From NCBI RefSeq assembly GCF_012395185.1, contig NZ_JAAZTU010000004.1:69831-133830 (forward strand): a stretch of DNA of 64,000 bases, written 5' to 3'. This document shows, piece by piece, positions 1 through 9,027 of this stretch. A model generated the notes under the pieces. It saw nothing but the letters and a program-made list of their open reading frames with translations. It searched no databases and was not told where the DNA came from. Both the position numbers and the translations under genes were made by a program. Origin of the DNA: Vibrio aestuarianus (GTDB lineage: Bacteria; Pseudomonadota; Gammaproteobacteria; Enterobacterales; Vibrionaceae). How positions within the stretch are numbered: position 1 is the first letter of the stretch; each line of letters opens with the position of its first letter.

Positions 1-429
1 TTCATAGTCAACTAACTTTTGGCAAATCAAAGCCGAATTAGAGATAAACAAACTTTGTGATAAATGCTTCGTTTCTGCTCGAAAAGCACTGAGCAAATAA
101 GGCGCAACATGGTTGCCAATCGTATCACTTGCGCCAATACGAAGTTTGCCTGACAGGGCTTGCTCACCATCAAATAATTGTTGGATGTTATTGGCTCTGT
201 TGAGCAACTCATCCGCTAGCGGTAGTAATTTTTGCCCCTCTTGATTAAGGATTAGGCGGTTATTGACCCGGTCGAACAGCGCATGACCGAGCTGCTTTTC
301 CAATTCAGATAGCGCCATGCTGACCGCAGCTTTCGATAAAAAAAGTGCATTGGCAGCCTCCGTTAACGTTTTATGCTGAGTGATAGCGGTAAAGACTTTG
401 AGTTGTTTTAACGAGATATTAGCAGCCAT
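1..429 (-). CDS. LysR-family transcriptional regulator, N-terminal part (cut by window edge)
   Basis: This reverse-strand frame opens with ATG at 427-429 and stays open to base 1, giving 143 codons without a stop, so the C-terminal effector domain is outside the window. Residues about 4-62 form the LysR winged helix-turn-helix, with LTEAANALFLSKAAVSMALS as recognition region followed by the typical LEKQLGHALFDR stretch. Residues about 90-143 (KLRIGASDTIGNHVAPYLL) start the periplasmic-binding-like effector domain and resemble the YeiE/CysB-like subgroup. It is divergent from the transporter gene at 548, and LysR proteins often control the divergent neighbour, so that gene is the likely target. 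The ligand cannot be inferred. Family assignment is firm, subfamily is not. Confidence 0.9.
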   Translation of the reverse strand, partial: MAANISLKQLKVFTAITQHKTLTEAANALFLSKAAVSMALSELEKQLGHALFDRVNNRLILNQEGQKLLPLADELLNRANNIQQLFDGEQALSGKLRIGASDTIGNHVAPYLLSAFRAETKHLSQSLFISNSALICQKLVDYE

Positions 430-457
430 AATTATTGTTTAGTTTATCTGAACGTGT

Positions 458-484
458 GTTCCATATATTTAGATATATTAGAAC
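458..484. promoter_or_regulatory. AT-rich inverted repeat in the LysR/transporter intergenic region
   Basis: GTTC at 458-461 and GAAC at 481-484 flank two ATATAT blocks, making an imperfect dyad with an AT-rich centre. It lies midway between the divergent LysR gene and the transporter gene at 548. LysR regulators commonly bind such dyads between themselves and their target, so this is a candidate operator. That role is inference. Confidence 0.4.
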
Positions 485-547
485 AAAGTGCAAGCGTATG
501 ATGGCGACATTAAGTAGTAAGTTCGTCAGTGTTAATAAGAGGTCAAT

Positions 548-1564
548 ATGATTCAAGCAGCTAAAGCAAAAGTGATGGGAGCCCCAACACCAATGGCGGG
601 TTTAGCGCTGGGGATTGCGAGCTTAGGATGGTGCTGGGAAAACTTCACTACATTGAACGGTTACGGCCAATGGTTGGGCGCCGGTGTTGCGAGTGTTTTG
701 ATCGTAATTCTAGCGATCAAGTTTCTATTTCATCGCCATTTATTACGTCAAGATCTCGCACATCCGGTCGTCGGCAGCGTGGTTCCTACTTTCGCGATGG
801 GGATGATGATTATCTCTAATTCACTTGGCCACTTTTACCCAATGGCGGGGGACGCATTATGGCTACTTGCGGTGGCTTTGCACATTATCTTCTTGGTGAG
901 TTTTTTGTACCATCGTGCCAAAGTTTTTGAGCTTCACCACATGGTGCCAAGCTGGTTTGTGCCACCAGTTGGTATGGTGGTGGCTGACGTTGCTTTCTCT
1001 GGCAACCCTGCGCTTGCTCCCATTGCCCACGGCACGTTGGTATTTGGTTTAGCCGCTTATGCGGTGATGTTACCGGTCATGATTTATCGTTTTATGTTTC
1101 GTCATGAAATTCCTGATGCCGCAAAACCAACCATGGCGATATTGGCCGCACCGGCAAGTTTATCTTTAGCTGGTTATTTAACGGTCACAGCAAATCCATC
1201 ACCAGTGATCATTGCTTTGTTATTTGGCATTGCGGTATTGATGACAGCGACCATTTACTTAGCCTTTTTTAAATTACTACGTTTACCTTTCAGCCCAGGT
1301 TATGCCGCGTTTACCTTCCCAATGGTGATTGGTGCAACTGCGTTGTTTAAAATGGCTCATTGGATGGAAAGCATCGGTATGAATGCTGAATATGTTCAAC
1401 AAGTGCATGGTTTAGCTAACATAGAACTGATAGTAGCAACATTGGTGGTGGGTTATGTGGCGATTCGTTATCTGCATTTCTATCAACCTCATCGCGTATT
1501 GCTGAACAGCACTGATGAGTTAGATAGGTTGGATAAACACCAACTCGATTGCCAGATGAAATAG
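548..1564 (+). CDS. TDT-family membrane transporter (TehA/SLAC1-like)
   Basis: The 338-residue protein is almost entirely hydrophobic, with about ten predicted membrane spans and short loops, as in the tellurite-resistance/dicarboxylate transporter (TDT) family that includes TehA and the plant SLAC1 anion channel. Family-like features include the opening PTPMAGLALGIASLGW and the conserved internal GAPT/PMAGLALG and YHRAKVFELHHMVPSWFVPP-type loop segments. Members export or conduct small anions or dicarboxylates across the inner membrane; the substrate here is unknown. ATG at 548 is preceded by AAGAGGTC, a good ribosome binding site. It is divergent from a LysR gene that may control it. The family call is good, the substrate open. 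Confidence 0.85.
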   Translation: MIQAAKAKVMGAPTPMAGLALGIASLGWCWENFTTLNGYGQWLGAGVASVLIVILAIKFLFHRHLLRQDLAHPVVGSVVPTFAMGMMIISNSLGHFYPMAGDALWLLAVALHIIFLVSFLYHRAKVFELHHMVPSWFVPPVGMVVADVAFSGNPALAPIAHGTLVFGLAAYAVMLPVMIYRFMFRHEIPDAAKPTMAILAAPASLSLAGYLTVTANPSPVIIALLFGIAVLMTATIYLAFFKLLRLPFSPGYAAFTFPMVIGATALFKMAHWMESIGMNAEYVQQVHGLANIELIVATLVVGYVAIRYLHFYQPHRVLLNSTDELDRLDKHQLDCQMK

Positions 1565-1662
1565 CCAGCAATTTAAGTAATCCAAAAGATAAAAATCTCA
1601 AGTATAGAATGCACTTATGCTAATCTCAGTCCTAATTACGGCGAGAAAAGCGTGAGTGCATT

Positions 1663-4600
1663 TTGTTTACTGTTTACCATTCCAATAAAGTCGATACTTT
1701 AAAAATTTTGTTAGTGCATTTAATTAAAAATGCGCCGCTGGTTAATCCATTTGAAAAAGAGCAGATTTTGGTACAAAGCCCTGGGATGTCGCAGTGGCTC
1801 AAAATGGCACTGGCTAAAGATTTAGGTGTTGCAGCTAATCTTGAGTTTCCACTACCAGCGACCTTTATTTGGGATATGTTTACTAAAGTACTGCCTGATG
1901 TGCCAAAGCGCAGTGCATTCAACAAAGAAGCCATGACGTGGAAGTTGATGCACTTGCTGCCAACGCAGCTCACTTACGCCGAATTTGCTCCTTTACAACG
2001 TTATCTTGACGATGATGAAGACCAATCGAAGTTGTATCAACTGGCAGAAAAAATAGCCGATATTTTTGATGGTTATTTAGTGTATCGCCCCGACTGGATT
2101 GCCAAGTGGGAAGCCGGGGAAACGGTCAGCGAGTTAGGTGATGAACACCCATGGCAACCTATGCTGTGGCAAGCCTTATACCAATACACATTAGAACAAG
2201 GTCAGTCGCATTATCACCGCGCCAATTTATATAAAAGTTTTATTGAGCAATTAGCAAGTGGTGCTTTGGATATCTCCACACTGCCTAAACGCTTGTTCAT
2301 CTTTGGCATTTCTTCCCTGCCGCCGCGCTATATGGATGCGCTTAAAGCTTTAGGTGAACATATCGATGTACATCTCATGTTTACCAACCCCTGCCAACAC
2401 TACTGGGGGGAAATTCGCGACCGAAAAACCCTCGCCAAACTGCAAAGTCAGCAGCGTAAACAGTTTGCCTTACAAGGCAGTGATGTTCGATTTGAAGGTG
2501 AGCGTTCGCCACTCAAAGGTGATATTGAAGCTAACATTGTGGACGAACTGCATACTGAAGCGGCGGTGGGCAATGGCTTATTAGCGTCGATGGGCAAATT
2601 GGGACGTGATAACCTTTATTTACTGTCTCAAACTGAAAACGAAGAGCATGAATTTTTTATCGATGTGCCACGTGACAGTTTATTGCATCAATTGCACGCC
2701 GATATTTTACATTTAGAAGAACATCAAGACGATGACAGGCTTGAAAGTAGCACCCATAAGCAAGTGATTGCCCTAGGTGATCCTTCCTTAACCCTTCATG
2801 CTTGCCATAGCCCAATGCGTGAAGTAGAAGTGTTGCATGACCAACTGCTGGCGATGTTTGATAGCGATCCTGAACTGAAACCACGCGATATTATTGTGAT
2901 GGTGGCGGATATCAACGCCTACAGCCCAGCCATTGCTGCGGTATTTGGTAACGCACCGGGCGAGCGCTTTATTCCTTATTCCATTTCGGATCGCAGTGCC
3001 GATCAAGAAAGCCCGATCTTGGCCGCATTCATGCAGTTAGTTAATTTGCCGCACTCACGCTGCCTAGCGTCAGAGCTGCTTGAGCTATTAGAAACGCCAG
3101 CCATGATGGCAAAATTTGCGTTGGATGAACATGAATTTGCTCAAGCTAAACTGTGGGTGGAAGAGTCGGGTATTCGTTGGGGGCTTAACGCAGCCACGGC
3201 GCAACAATTTGAATTGCCACACACAGAGCAAAATACATGGCAGTTTGGCATTGAACGTATGTTGCTTGGCTACGCGATGCCAGAATCTGTAGGGCTTTTT
3301 GAGCAAGGTGAGTGTGCACTGGCGCCTTACAATGAAGTACAAGGGATGGGCGCGGAACTTGCTGGCAAACTCGCGTACTTTATTGAGCAAGTGAGCCATT
3401 ATCGCGAACGACTGGCTCAAACCCAAGCAGTGGACGAGTGGCGAGCTTTACTTGGTGAGGTGCTTGAAGGCTTCTTTAGCGTTGAGTTAGAAGGTGAAAT
3501 GGCGCTAAAGTCCATCCGCGATACCTTGTCGCAACTAAAAGAGCAACTGACTGATGCAGGTTATGAACAAGCTCTTGCACCCAGTATTATTACCCAATAC
3601 CTGCAAAACAAGCTGTCAGGTACACGAGTCAGCCAGCGCTTTTTAGCTGGGCAAGTCAATTTCTGTACATTAATGCCAATGCGCTCTATCCCTTTTAAAA
3701 CAGTTTGTTTGCTAGGGATGAATGATGGTGTTTATCCGCGCACCATGCCAGCGGAAGGATTTGATTTAATGAATGGCCGTACACGAGCAGGCGACCGCTC
3801 GCGACGTGATGATGACCGTTATCTGTTTTTGGAAGCGATGCTCTCGGCGCAGCAGACGTTATACATCAGCTATGTGGGTCGCTCAATTCAAGATAACAGC
3901 GAGCGTGTCCCCTCGGTGTTGGTATCGGAGCTTTTAGAGTATTGCCAACAAAACTATTGTCTTGAAGGGGATCAAGAACTCGGCAGTGATCAATCTGGTC
4001 AAAGGTTAGTCGATGCGTTAATGACTACCCATGCCATGGTGCCGTTTAGCCCTAACGCTTTTTTGAGTGAAACGGGCAGCTATGCCAAAGAGTGGTTACC
4101 TGCGGCCAACCGTCAAGGGCAAGCCAGTGGTCAATTTAATCGATCGCTCGGTGATTACCTGTTAGACGCTACTTATCCTCTGGCATTGGATCTGGTTGAG
4201 CTACAACGTTTTTGGCGCTTGCCCGTACAGTATTTCTTTAATCGTCGCTTAAAAGTGACCTTTGAACCGCCATTACCGGTGATGGAAGATGATGAGCCTT
4301 TTGCTTTAAACGGTCTTGAAAGTTATCAATTGCGTGATGCCTTGTTAGAGGTATTACTTGAACATCCAGATTCACCACAAGCGTTGCACGACTTTATTAA
4401 ACAGCAGCGCGCACAAGGCAAATTACCGATTGGATCTTTTGGCGAGTTGGAGTTTGAAACCAACCGCGTGCAAGCGCAGGACTTAGCTGAAAAGATCGCC
4501 TTCTTATGTCATGCGCCTATAGATGATCAAGAAATAGACTTATATTTTGATGTGCTTGGTGAAGGAAAAAATGTCCATTTGACGGGGTGGTTAACCAAGA

Positions 4601-5115
4601 ATTATCAAGCCGGTCTTGTGCGCTATCGCAGCGGTACCATTCGCTCGCAAGATTACCTCGCAGCGTGGATTGATCACCTTGCCTTAGCTGCAATGGGCAA
4701 GCATCAGTCAACGCATGTGATCGGTTATGATCGTAAAGAGGGGGCGCAACATTTAGTTTACCCACCCATGCCGGATGCCGAGCAAGCGAAAACCTTGCTT
4801 GCAGAACTGGTTCGGTTGTTTTACCAAGGCATGACGCAGCCGCTTGCCTATTTCCCTAAAACTGCATTAGCCAGTGTCGAAGCGGGCTTTAGCCGTGGTA
4901 AGTGGGTCGAGGATCAAGAAAAATCGTTCAAGAAAATGGCGGAATGTTTTAACGATGGTTATATGACAACGGGTGAAGGAGGTAATGTCTATATTGCGCG
5001 AATTTGGCCGCAATGGAGTGATGAACTCGCCCAACAAGTGCATTTATTAGCAAGTTTAGTGATGCAAGGTCCAAGACTATGGATTAAAGATGCCGCTGAT
5101 GCTGAGCGCGATTAG
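1663..5115 (+). CDS. recC: Exodeoxyribonuclease V gamma subunit RecC
   Basis: RecC is the non-catalytic subunit of RecBCD that splits the duplex and recognises Chi during double-strand break repair. The 1150-residue length fits the family. The N-terminus MFTVYHSNKVDTLKILL, the early VQSPGMSQWLKMALA and the internal LPKRLFIFGISSLPPRYMDA and TLMPMRSIPFKTVCLLGMND blocks are typical. The start is a TTG at 1663; a GTG at 1652 is in another frame, so TTG is the best in-frame choice. recB and recD follow on the same strand, so the set is probably co-expressed, although 294 bases separate recC from recB. Nothing is missing or broken. Confidence 0.96.
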   Translation: MFTVYHSNKVDTLKILLVHLIKNAPLVNPFEKEQILVQSPGMSQWLKMALAKDLGVAANLEFPLPATFIWDMFTKVLPDVPKRSAFNKEAMTWKLMHLLPTQLTYAEFAPLQRYLDDDEDQSKLYQLAEKIADIFDGYLVYRPDWIAKWEAGETVSELGDEHPWQPMLWQALYQYTLEQGQSHYHRANLYKSFIEQLASGALDISTLPKRLFIFGISSLPPRYMDALKALGEHIDVHLMFTNPCQHYWGEIRDRKTLAKLQSQQRKQFALQGSDVRFEGERSPLKGDIEANIVDELHTEAAVGNGLLASMGKLGRDNLYLLSQTENEEHEFFIDVPRDSLLHQLHADILHLEEHQDDDRLESSTHKQVIALGDPSLTLHACHSPMREVEVLHDQLLAMFDSDPELKPRDIIVMVADINAYSPAIAAVFGNAPGERFIPYSISDRSADQESPILAAFMQLVNLPHSRCLASELLELLETPAMMAKFALDEHEFAQAKLWVEESGIRWGLNAATAQQFELPHTEQNTWQFGIERMLLGYAMPESVGLFEQGECALAPYNEVQGMGAELAGKLAYFIEQVSHYRERLAQTQAVDEWRALLGEVLEGFFSVELEGEMALKSIRDTLSQLKEQLTDAGYEQALAPSIITQYLQNKLSGTRVSQRFLAGQVNFCTLMPMRSIPFKTVCLLGMNDGVYPRTMPAEGFDLMNGRTRAGDRSRRDDDRYLFLEAMLSAQQTLYISYVGRSIQDNSERVPSVLVSELLEYCQQNYCLEGDQELGSDQSGQRLVDALMTTHAMVPFSPNAFLSETGSYAKEWLPAANRQGQASGQFNRSLGDYLLDATYPLALDLVELQRFWRLPVQYFFNRRLKVTFEPPLPVMEDDEPFALNGLESYQLRDALLEVLLEHPDSPQALHDFIKQQRAQGKLPIGSFGELEFETNRVQAQDLAEKIAFLCHAPIDDQEIDLYFDVLGEGKNVHLTGWLTKNYQAGLVRYRSGTIRSQDYLAAWIDHLALAAMGKHQSTHVIGYDRKEGAQHLVYPPMPDAEQAKTLLAELVRLFYQGMTQPLAYFPKTALASVEAGFSRGKWVEDQEKSFKKMAECFNDGYMTTGEGGNVYIARIWPQWSDELAQQVHLLASLVMQGPRLWIKDAADAERD

Positions 5116-5409
5116 CCGATATGATTATCGCTTTGATGCTGAGTTGTGAAATGAGAAGCAAGGTGGCCGCCAGTAAATCATTATTGTGTAGGGCGTTCGC
5201 TGTACGGCCACAGGTCAGAGGGACCATTATTCGGTGGGTTAGCGCAACTCTTAGGTTCGCACAACTCGTGGCGCGGATAGTAAAGGCTGCTAGCAAGGCG
5301 AACCGTGAGAAAGATCTCACAACGTCTTAATTAACAAAAAATATTTGATTATTCATACAATTATTCAAGCGTGATCACACTCGCTTGCGCATTCAAAGGC
5401 TAACAGTTT
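5116..5409. other. recC-recB spacer without a convincing gene
   Basis: The spacer contains a 69-codon forward frame (5121-5330) and an overlapping reverse frame (5084-5320). Both are rich in Arg, Ser and Ala with no recognisable domain, and the reverse one runs into the 3' end of recC. I see no repeat, hairpin with a T-run, or promoter that stands out. It is treated as non-coding, with the forward frame left as a weak possibility. Confidence 0.4.
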
Positions 5410-8400
5410 ATGAGTATGACCTCGGCAACGGTCGCAACACCACTGGAAACCATGACTTTCCCACTGCATGGGGCAAGGTTAATTGAAGCCTCGGCAGGTA
5501 CCGGAAAAACCTTCACTATTGCAGGTTTGTATTTACGCTTGCTGCTTGGACATGGGAGTGATGAATCACGTCACCAAGTACCACTGACAGTGGATCAAAT
5601 CCTAGTGGTGACTTTCACTGAAGCGGCCACCGCTGAATTGCGCGACCGTATTCGCGCACGCATTCATGATGCGCGAATTGCCTTTTCTCGTGGGTGTAGT
5701 GATGACCCTGTGATTCAACCGTTGCTTGAGCAAATTGGCGATCACAAGCAAGCGGCACAAATTTTACTGCAAGCTGAAAGACAGATGGATGAAGCCGCTG
5801 TCTATACCATTCATGGCTTTTGCCAACGGATGCTGACCCAAAATGCTTTTGAATCGGGCAGTCGTTTTAATAATGAATTCGTTACCGATGAAAGCCATCT
5901 TAAGGCGCAAGTGGTTGCCGATTATTGGCGTCGTCAATTTTATCCGTTACCGCTCACCTTGGCTGCGGAAGTTCGCCGTTTGTGGTCATCGCCTGCGGCC
6001 TTGCTTGAAAAAGTTGGCGGCTACTTAACGGGTTCACCGCTTAAGTTGTCCGTTGATGCCATGCAAGGGGATTTGGTGGCGCTCTACCAGTCGTCTCTTT
6101 CTCGCGTTGAAGCACTAAAGCAGCAATGGTTGGCTGTGTGTGATGATTTTGAAGCGTGTATCAACGAGTCAGGTTTACACGCAGCGACGAAAAAAGCGCT
6201 CCACAAACGACTTGATTTATTGGCGCAGTGGGCGAATAACCCTAACCATGAATTGAGCGTACCGACAGAACTGCAAGAGTTTGCTCAAAGCGCCTTGGAT
6301 GCTAAATCCAAGAAGGGCAACCCGCCACAACATGCGATGTTTACCGCGATTGATGACTTTCTTGCAAAACCGATCAGTATAGAAGCGCCACTGCTGGCGC
6401 ACGCGATTACTCATTGCCGCACGATGCTTGCTAAAGCGAAAGCGCAAAAACAGTGGTTATCGTTTGATGATCTGTTGACTCAGCTTTCAGCCGCAATGGA
6501 TAACGATGAACTAGGCCTGCTGGCCGAGCGTATTCGTAGCCTTTACCCGGTTGCGATGATCGATGAATTCCAAGATACCGATCCGCTGCAATACAGTATT
6601 TTTAGTCGTATTTATCTGCCTAAAACCGAATGTGGTTTGTTTATGATTGGTGACCCTAAACAGGCTATTTATGCGTTTCGTGGTGCGGACATTTTTACTT
6701 ATATTAAAGCGCGTAACCAAGTGAGCGCGCACTACACCTTAGGCACCAACTGGCGCTCAAGCGCTGATATGGTCAAGGCGGTGAATCAAATTTTCACCAC
6801 AGCTGATAGCCCATTTATTTACGACCAAGACATTCCCTTCTTGGCGGTCAATGCAAGCCCGAATGCAGAAAAACGTCACTGGTGGCTAAATGGACAAATC
6901 CAGCCGGCGTTAACCTATTGGTTGCAAGCTGCAGAGGATAAACCGCTAGCCAAAGGTGAATATCTCAAATGCATGGCGCAAGCGTGCGCCAGTCAAATTC
7001 AAACCATTTTGACGGCTGCACAACAAGATCAAGCGTATTTTGCCAATGGTAAAACGCACAAAATCGTGCAGGCTGGGGATATTGCGGTATTAGTGCGAAC
7101 CGGTAATGAAGGACGAATGGTCAAAGAAGCATTGGCAAAACAAGGTATTGCGAGTGTGTATTTGTCGAACCGAGACAGTGTGTTTAGCAGTGCCGTGGCG
7201 CAAGATTTACAACGCGTGCTGCAAGCATTCTTGACACCAGAAAACGACCGCGCGCTTCGTGCCAGTCTGGCTTCGCAACTTTTTGCTTTAGATGCCGCCA
7301 GCCTTGATGATTTAAACAACGATGAAATGGTGTGGGAAAACGCGGTTAACGAATTTAAAGAATATCGTAAATTGTGGGTCGAACGCGGTGTGCTGCCAAT
7401 GCTGCGCAGTGTGATGAGTAAGCGCCATATTGCCGAGCGTTGGCTTGAGGAAGAGGCCGGTGAGCGTACACTGACTGACTTCATGCACCTTGGCGAATTG
7501 TTACAACAAGCGAGCCAAGAAATCGATAGTGACCATGGTTTACTGCGTTGGCTCGCACAAGCGATCAGTGATGCGGAAAGTGGCTTAGGTGTCAGCGATG
7601 AGCAAATTCAGCGTTTGGAATCTGAACGTAATTTGGTGCAGATTGTCACCATCCATAAATCTAAAGGTTTGGAATATGACTTGGTCTTTTTACCATTTGT
7701 GGTCAGTTACCGTGAAGCCAGTGAGGGTAAATATTATGATGCCGCTAACGATGAAACCGTACTTGATATTACGGCTAATGATGCCTCGATTAAGCAAGCT
7801 GATAAAGAACGTTTAGCTGAAGATCTGCGTTTAATTTATGTGGCATTAACTCGCGCCGTTTACGGCTGTTTTATTGGCATTGCGCCGCTGCGAAATGGCC
7901 GCTCAACCAAAGAGCCGACCGGCGTCCATTTAAGTGCAATAGGCTATTTGCTACAAAATGGGCAAGAGGCGGGAATGGCTCAATTGAGCGCAGCACTAAA
8001 TGCGCAGGCTAATGAACAAGTTGTGATTGAACAACCGCCCGCTCCGCAAGATCAGCTATTTAAAGCATTAGATACAGAGATAGCGACGTTAACCGCCAAA
8101 ACCTTGCAAACGCAGATCGATCGCTTATGGCGCATCACCAGCTATTCAGGACTAGTCAAACAAGGCTCGAAACATGCTAGCCATGACGCGACACTTGAAA
8201 TTTCAGGTTTTGATATCGATTCTGCCGACGAGCAAGATGCAGCCTTATTAGTTGAGCCTGAACGTTCCATTTTTACCTTCCCACGCGGCGCAACACCCGG
8301 TACTTTCTTACACTCATTATTTGAAGAGGTCGAATTTACTGAACCTGCCAGCAGCGACACCAATCAAAAAGTGATGGTGGAATTGATGGAACGAGAGCAA

Positions 8401-9027
8401 ATAGATCTGGAGTGGTTACCCGTATTGCAAACGCTGGTCGACACGGTGTTAGCTACGCCCTTAGATGGCAAAACACTTCGCTTGAACCAGAAGAGTGCCG
8501 AGCAGCGTTTGGTTGAAATGGAATTCCTGTTGCCGATTGAAGTACTCACCGCTCCGGCGTTGAACCGTGTCATTCAGCGTCATGATCCTTTATCAGCAAA
8601 AGCGGGAGATCTCGGTTTTTATAGCGTCCAAGGTATGCTGAAAGGCTTCATTGATTTGCTGTTTGAACATCAAGGTAAGTATTACCTATTGGACTGGAAA
8701 TCGAACCATTTGGGTGATGAAGTAGCGGCTTATCATGGCGAGTGTCTTAAAGCGGCCATGGCGGATCATCGCTATGATCTGCAATACCAAATTTATGCAC
8801 TAGCACTGCATCGCTTCTTACGCAGTCGTTTGGCGAACTATGACTATCACAGCCATTTTGGTGGAGTCTATTACCTCTTTTTACGCGGCATGGATGGTGA
8901 GTCTGAACATGGGATTTTCTCAACCAAGCCCAGTTTTGAACTGCTTGATGAGATGGATAGGTTGATTAATGGGGAAGCGATTGATGCACGCGCGACCAAC
9001 GCAGGGCAAATGGAGTTAGATCTATGA
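5410..9027 (+). CDS. recB: Exodeoxyribonuclease V beta subunit RecB
   Basis: RecB is the 3'-to-5' SF1A helicase and the sole nuclease of RecBCD; it also loads RecA after Chi. The 1205 residues show the Walker A motif EASAGTGKT (residues 26-34), motif Ia-like VVTFTEAATAELRDRIR, the DEFQDTDPLQY motif II, GDPKQAIYAFRGAD, TIHKSKGLEYDLVFLP and YVALTRA near residue 810. The C-terminal nuclease domain carries LLDWKSNHLG near residue 1095 (the catalytic Asp and Lys) followed by QYQIYALAL. ATG at 5410 is preceded by a weak ribosome site in AAAGGCTAACAG. The stop overlaps the recD start (ATGA), pointing to coupled translation. Confidence 0.97.
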   Translation: MSMTSATVATPLETMTFPLHGARLIEASAGTGKTFTIAGLYLRLLLGHGSDESRHQVPLTVDQILVVTFTEAATAELRDRIRARIHDARIAFSRGCSDDPVIQPLLEQIGDHKQAAQILLQAERQMDEAAVYTIHGFCQRMLTQNAFESGSRFNNEFVTDESHLKAQVVADYWRRQFYPLPLTLAAEVRRLWSSPAALLEKVGGYLTGSPLKLSVDAMQGDLVALYQSSLSRVEALKQQWLAVCDDFEACINESGLHAATKKALHKRLDLLAQWANNPNHELSVPTELQEFAQSALDAKSKKGNPPQHAMFTAIDDFLAKPISIEAPLLAHAITHCRTMLAKAKAQKQWLSFDDLLTQLSAAMDNDELGLLAERIRSLYPVAMIDEFQDTDPLQYSIFSRIYLPKTECGLFMIGDPKQAIYAFRGADIFTYIKARNQVSAHYTLGTNWRSSADMVKAVNQIFTTADSPFIYDQDIPFLAVNASPNAEKRHWWLNGQIQPALTYWLQAAEDKPLAKGEYLKCMAQACASQIQTILTAAQQDQAYFANGKTHKIVQAGDIAVLVRTGNEGRMVKEALAKQGIASVYLSNRDSVFSSAVAQDLQRVLQAFLTPENDRALRASLASQLFALDAASLDDLNNDEMVWENAVNEFKEYRKLWVERGVLPMLRSVMSKRHIAERWLEEEAGERTLTDFMHLGELLQQASQEIDSDHGLLRWLAQAISDAESGLGVSDEQIQRLESERNLVQIVTIHKSKGLEYDLVFLPFVVSYREASEGKYYDAANDETVLDITANDASIKQADKERLAEDLRLIYVALTRAVYGCFIGIAPLRNGRSTKEPTGVHLSAIGYLLQNGQEAGMAQLSAALNAQANEQVVIEQPPAPQDQLFKALDTEIATLTAKTLQTQIDRLWRITSYSGLVKQGSKHASHDATLEISGFDIDSADEQDAALLVEPERSIFTFPRGATPGTFLHSLFEEVEFTEPASSDTNQKVMVELMEREQIDLEWLPVLQTLVDTVLATPLDGKTLRLNQKSAEQRLVEMEFLLPIEVLTAPALNRVIQRHDPLSAKAGDLGFYSVQGMLKGFIDLLFEHQGKYYLLDWKSNHLGDEVAAYHGECLKAAMADHRYDLQYQIYALALHRFLRSRLANYDYHSHFGGVYYLFLRGMDGESEHGIFSTKPSFELLDEMDRLINGEAIDARATNAGQMELDL

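Noticed and set aside
27..212. Reverse-strand frame of 61 codons inside the LysR gene
   Set aside because: It is in a different frame from the continuous LysR coding sequence that runs from 429 to base 1 and has no family features.
5121..5330. 69-codon frame between recC and recB as a gene
   Set aside because: Composition is Arg/Ala/Ser-rich without hydrophobic core or known domain and an equally long frame opposes it, so it was recorded only as spacer.
7029..7484. 151-codon reverse frame inside recB
   Set aside because: Ser/Arg-rich antisense shadow of a well-conserved gene.
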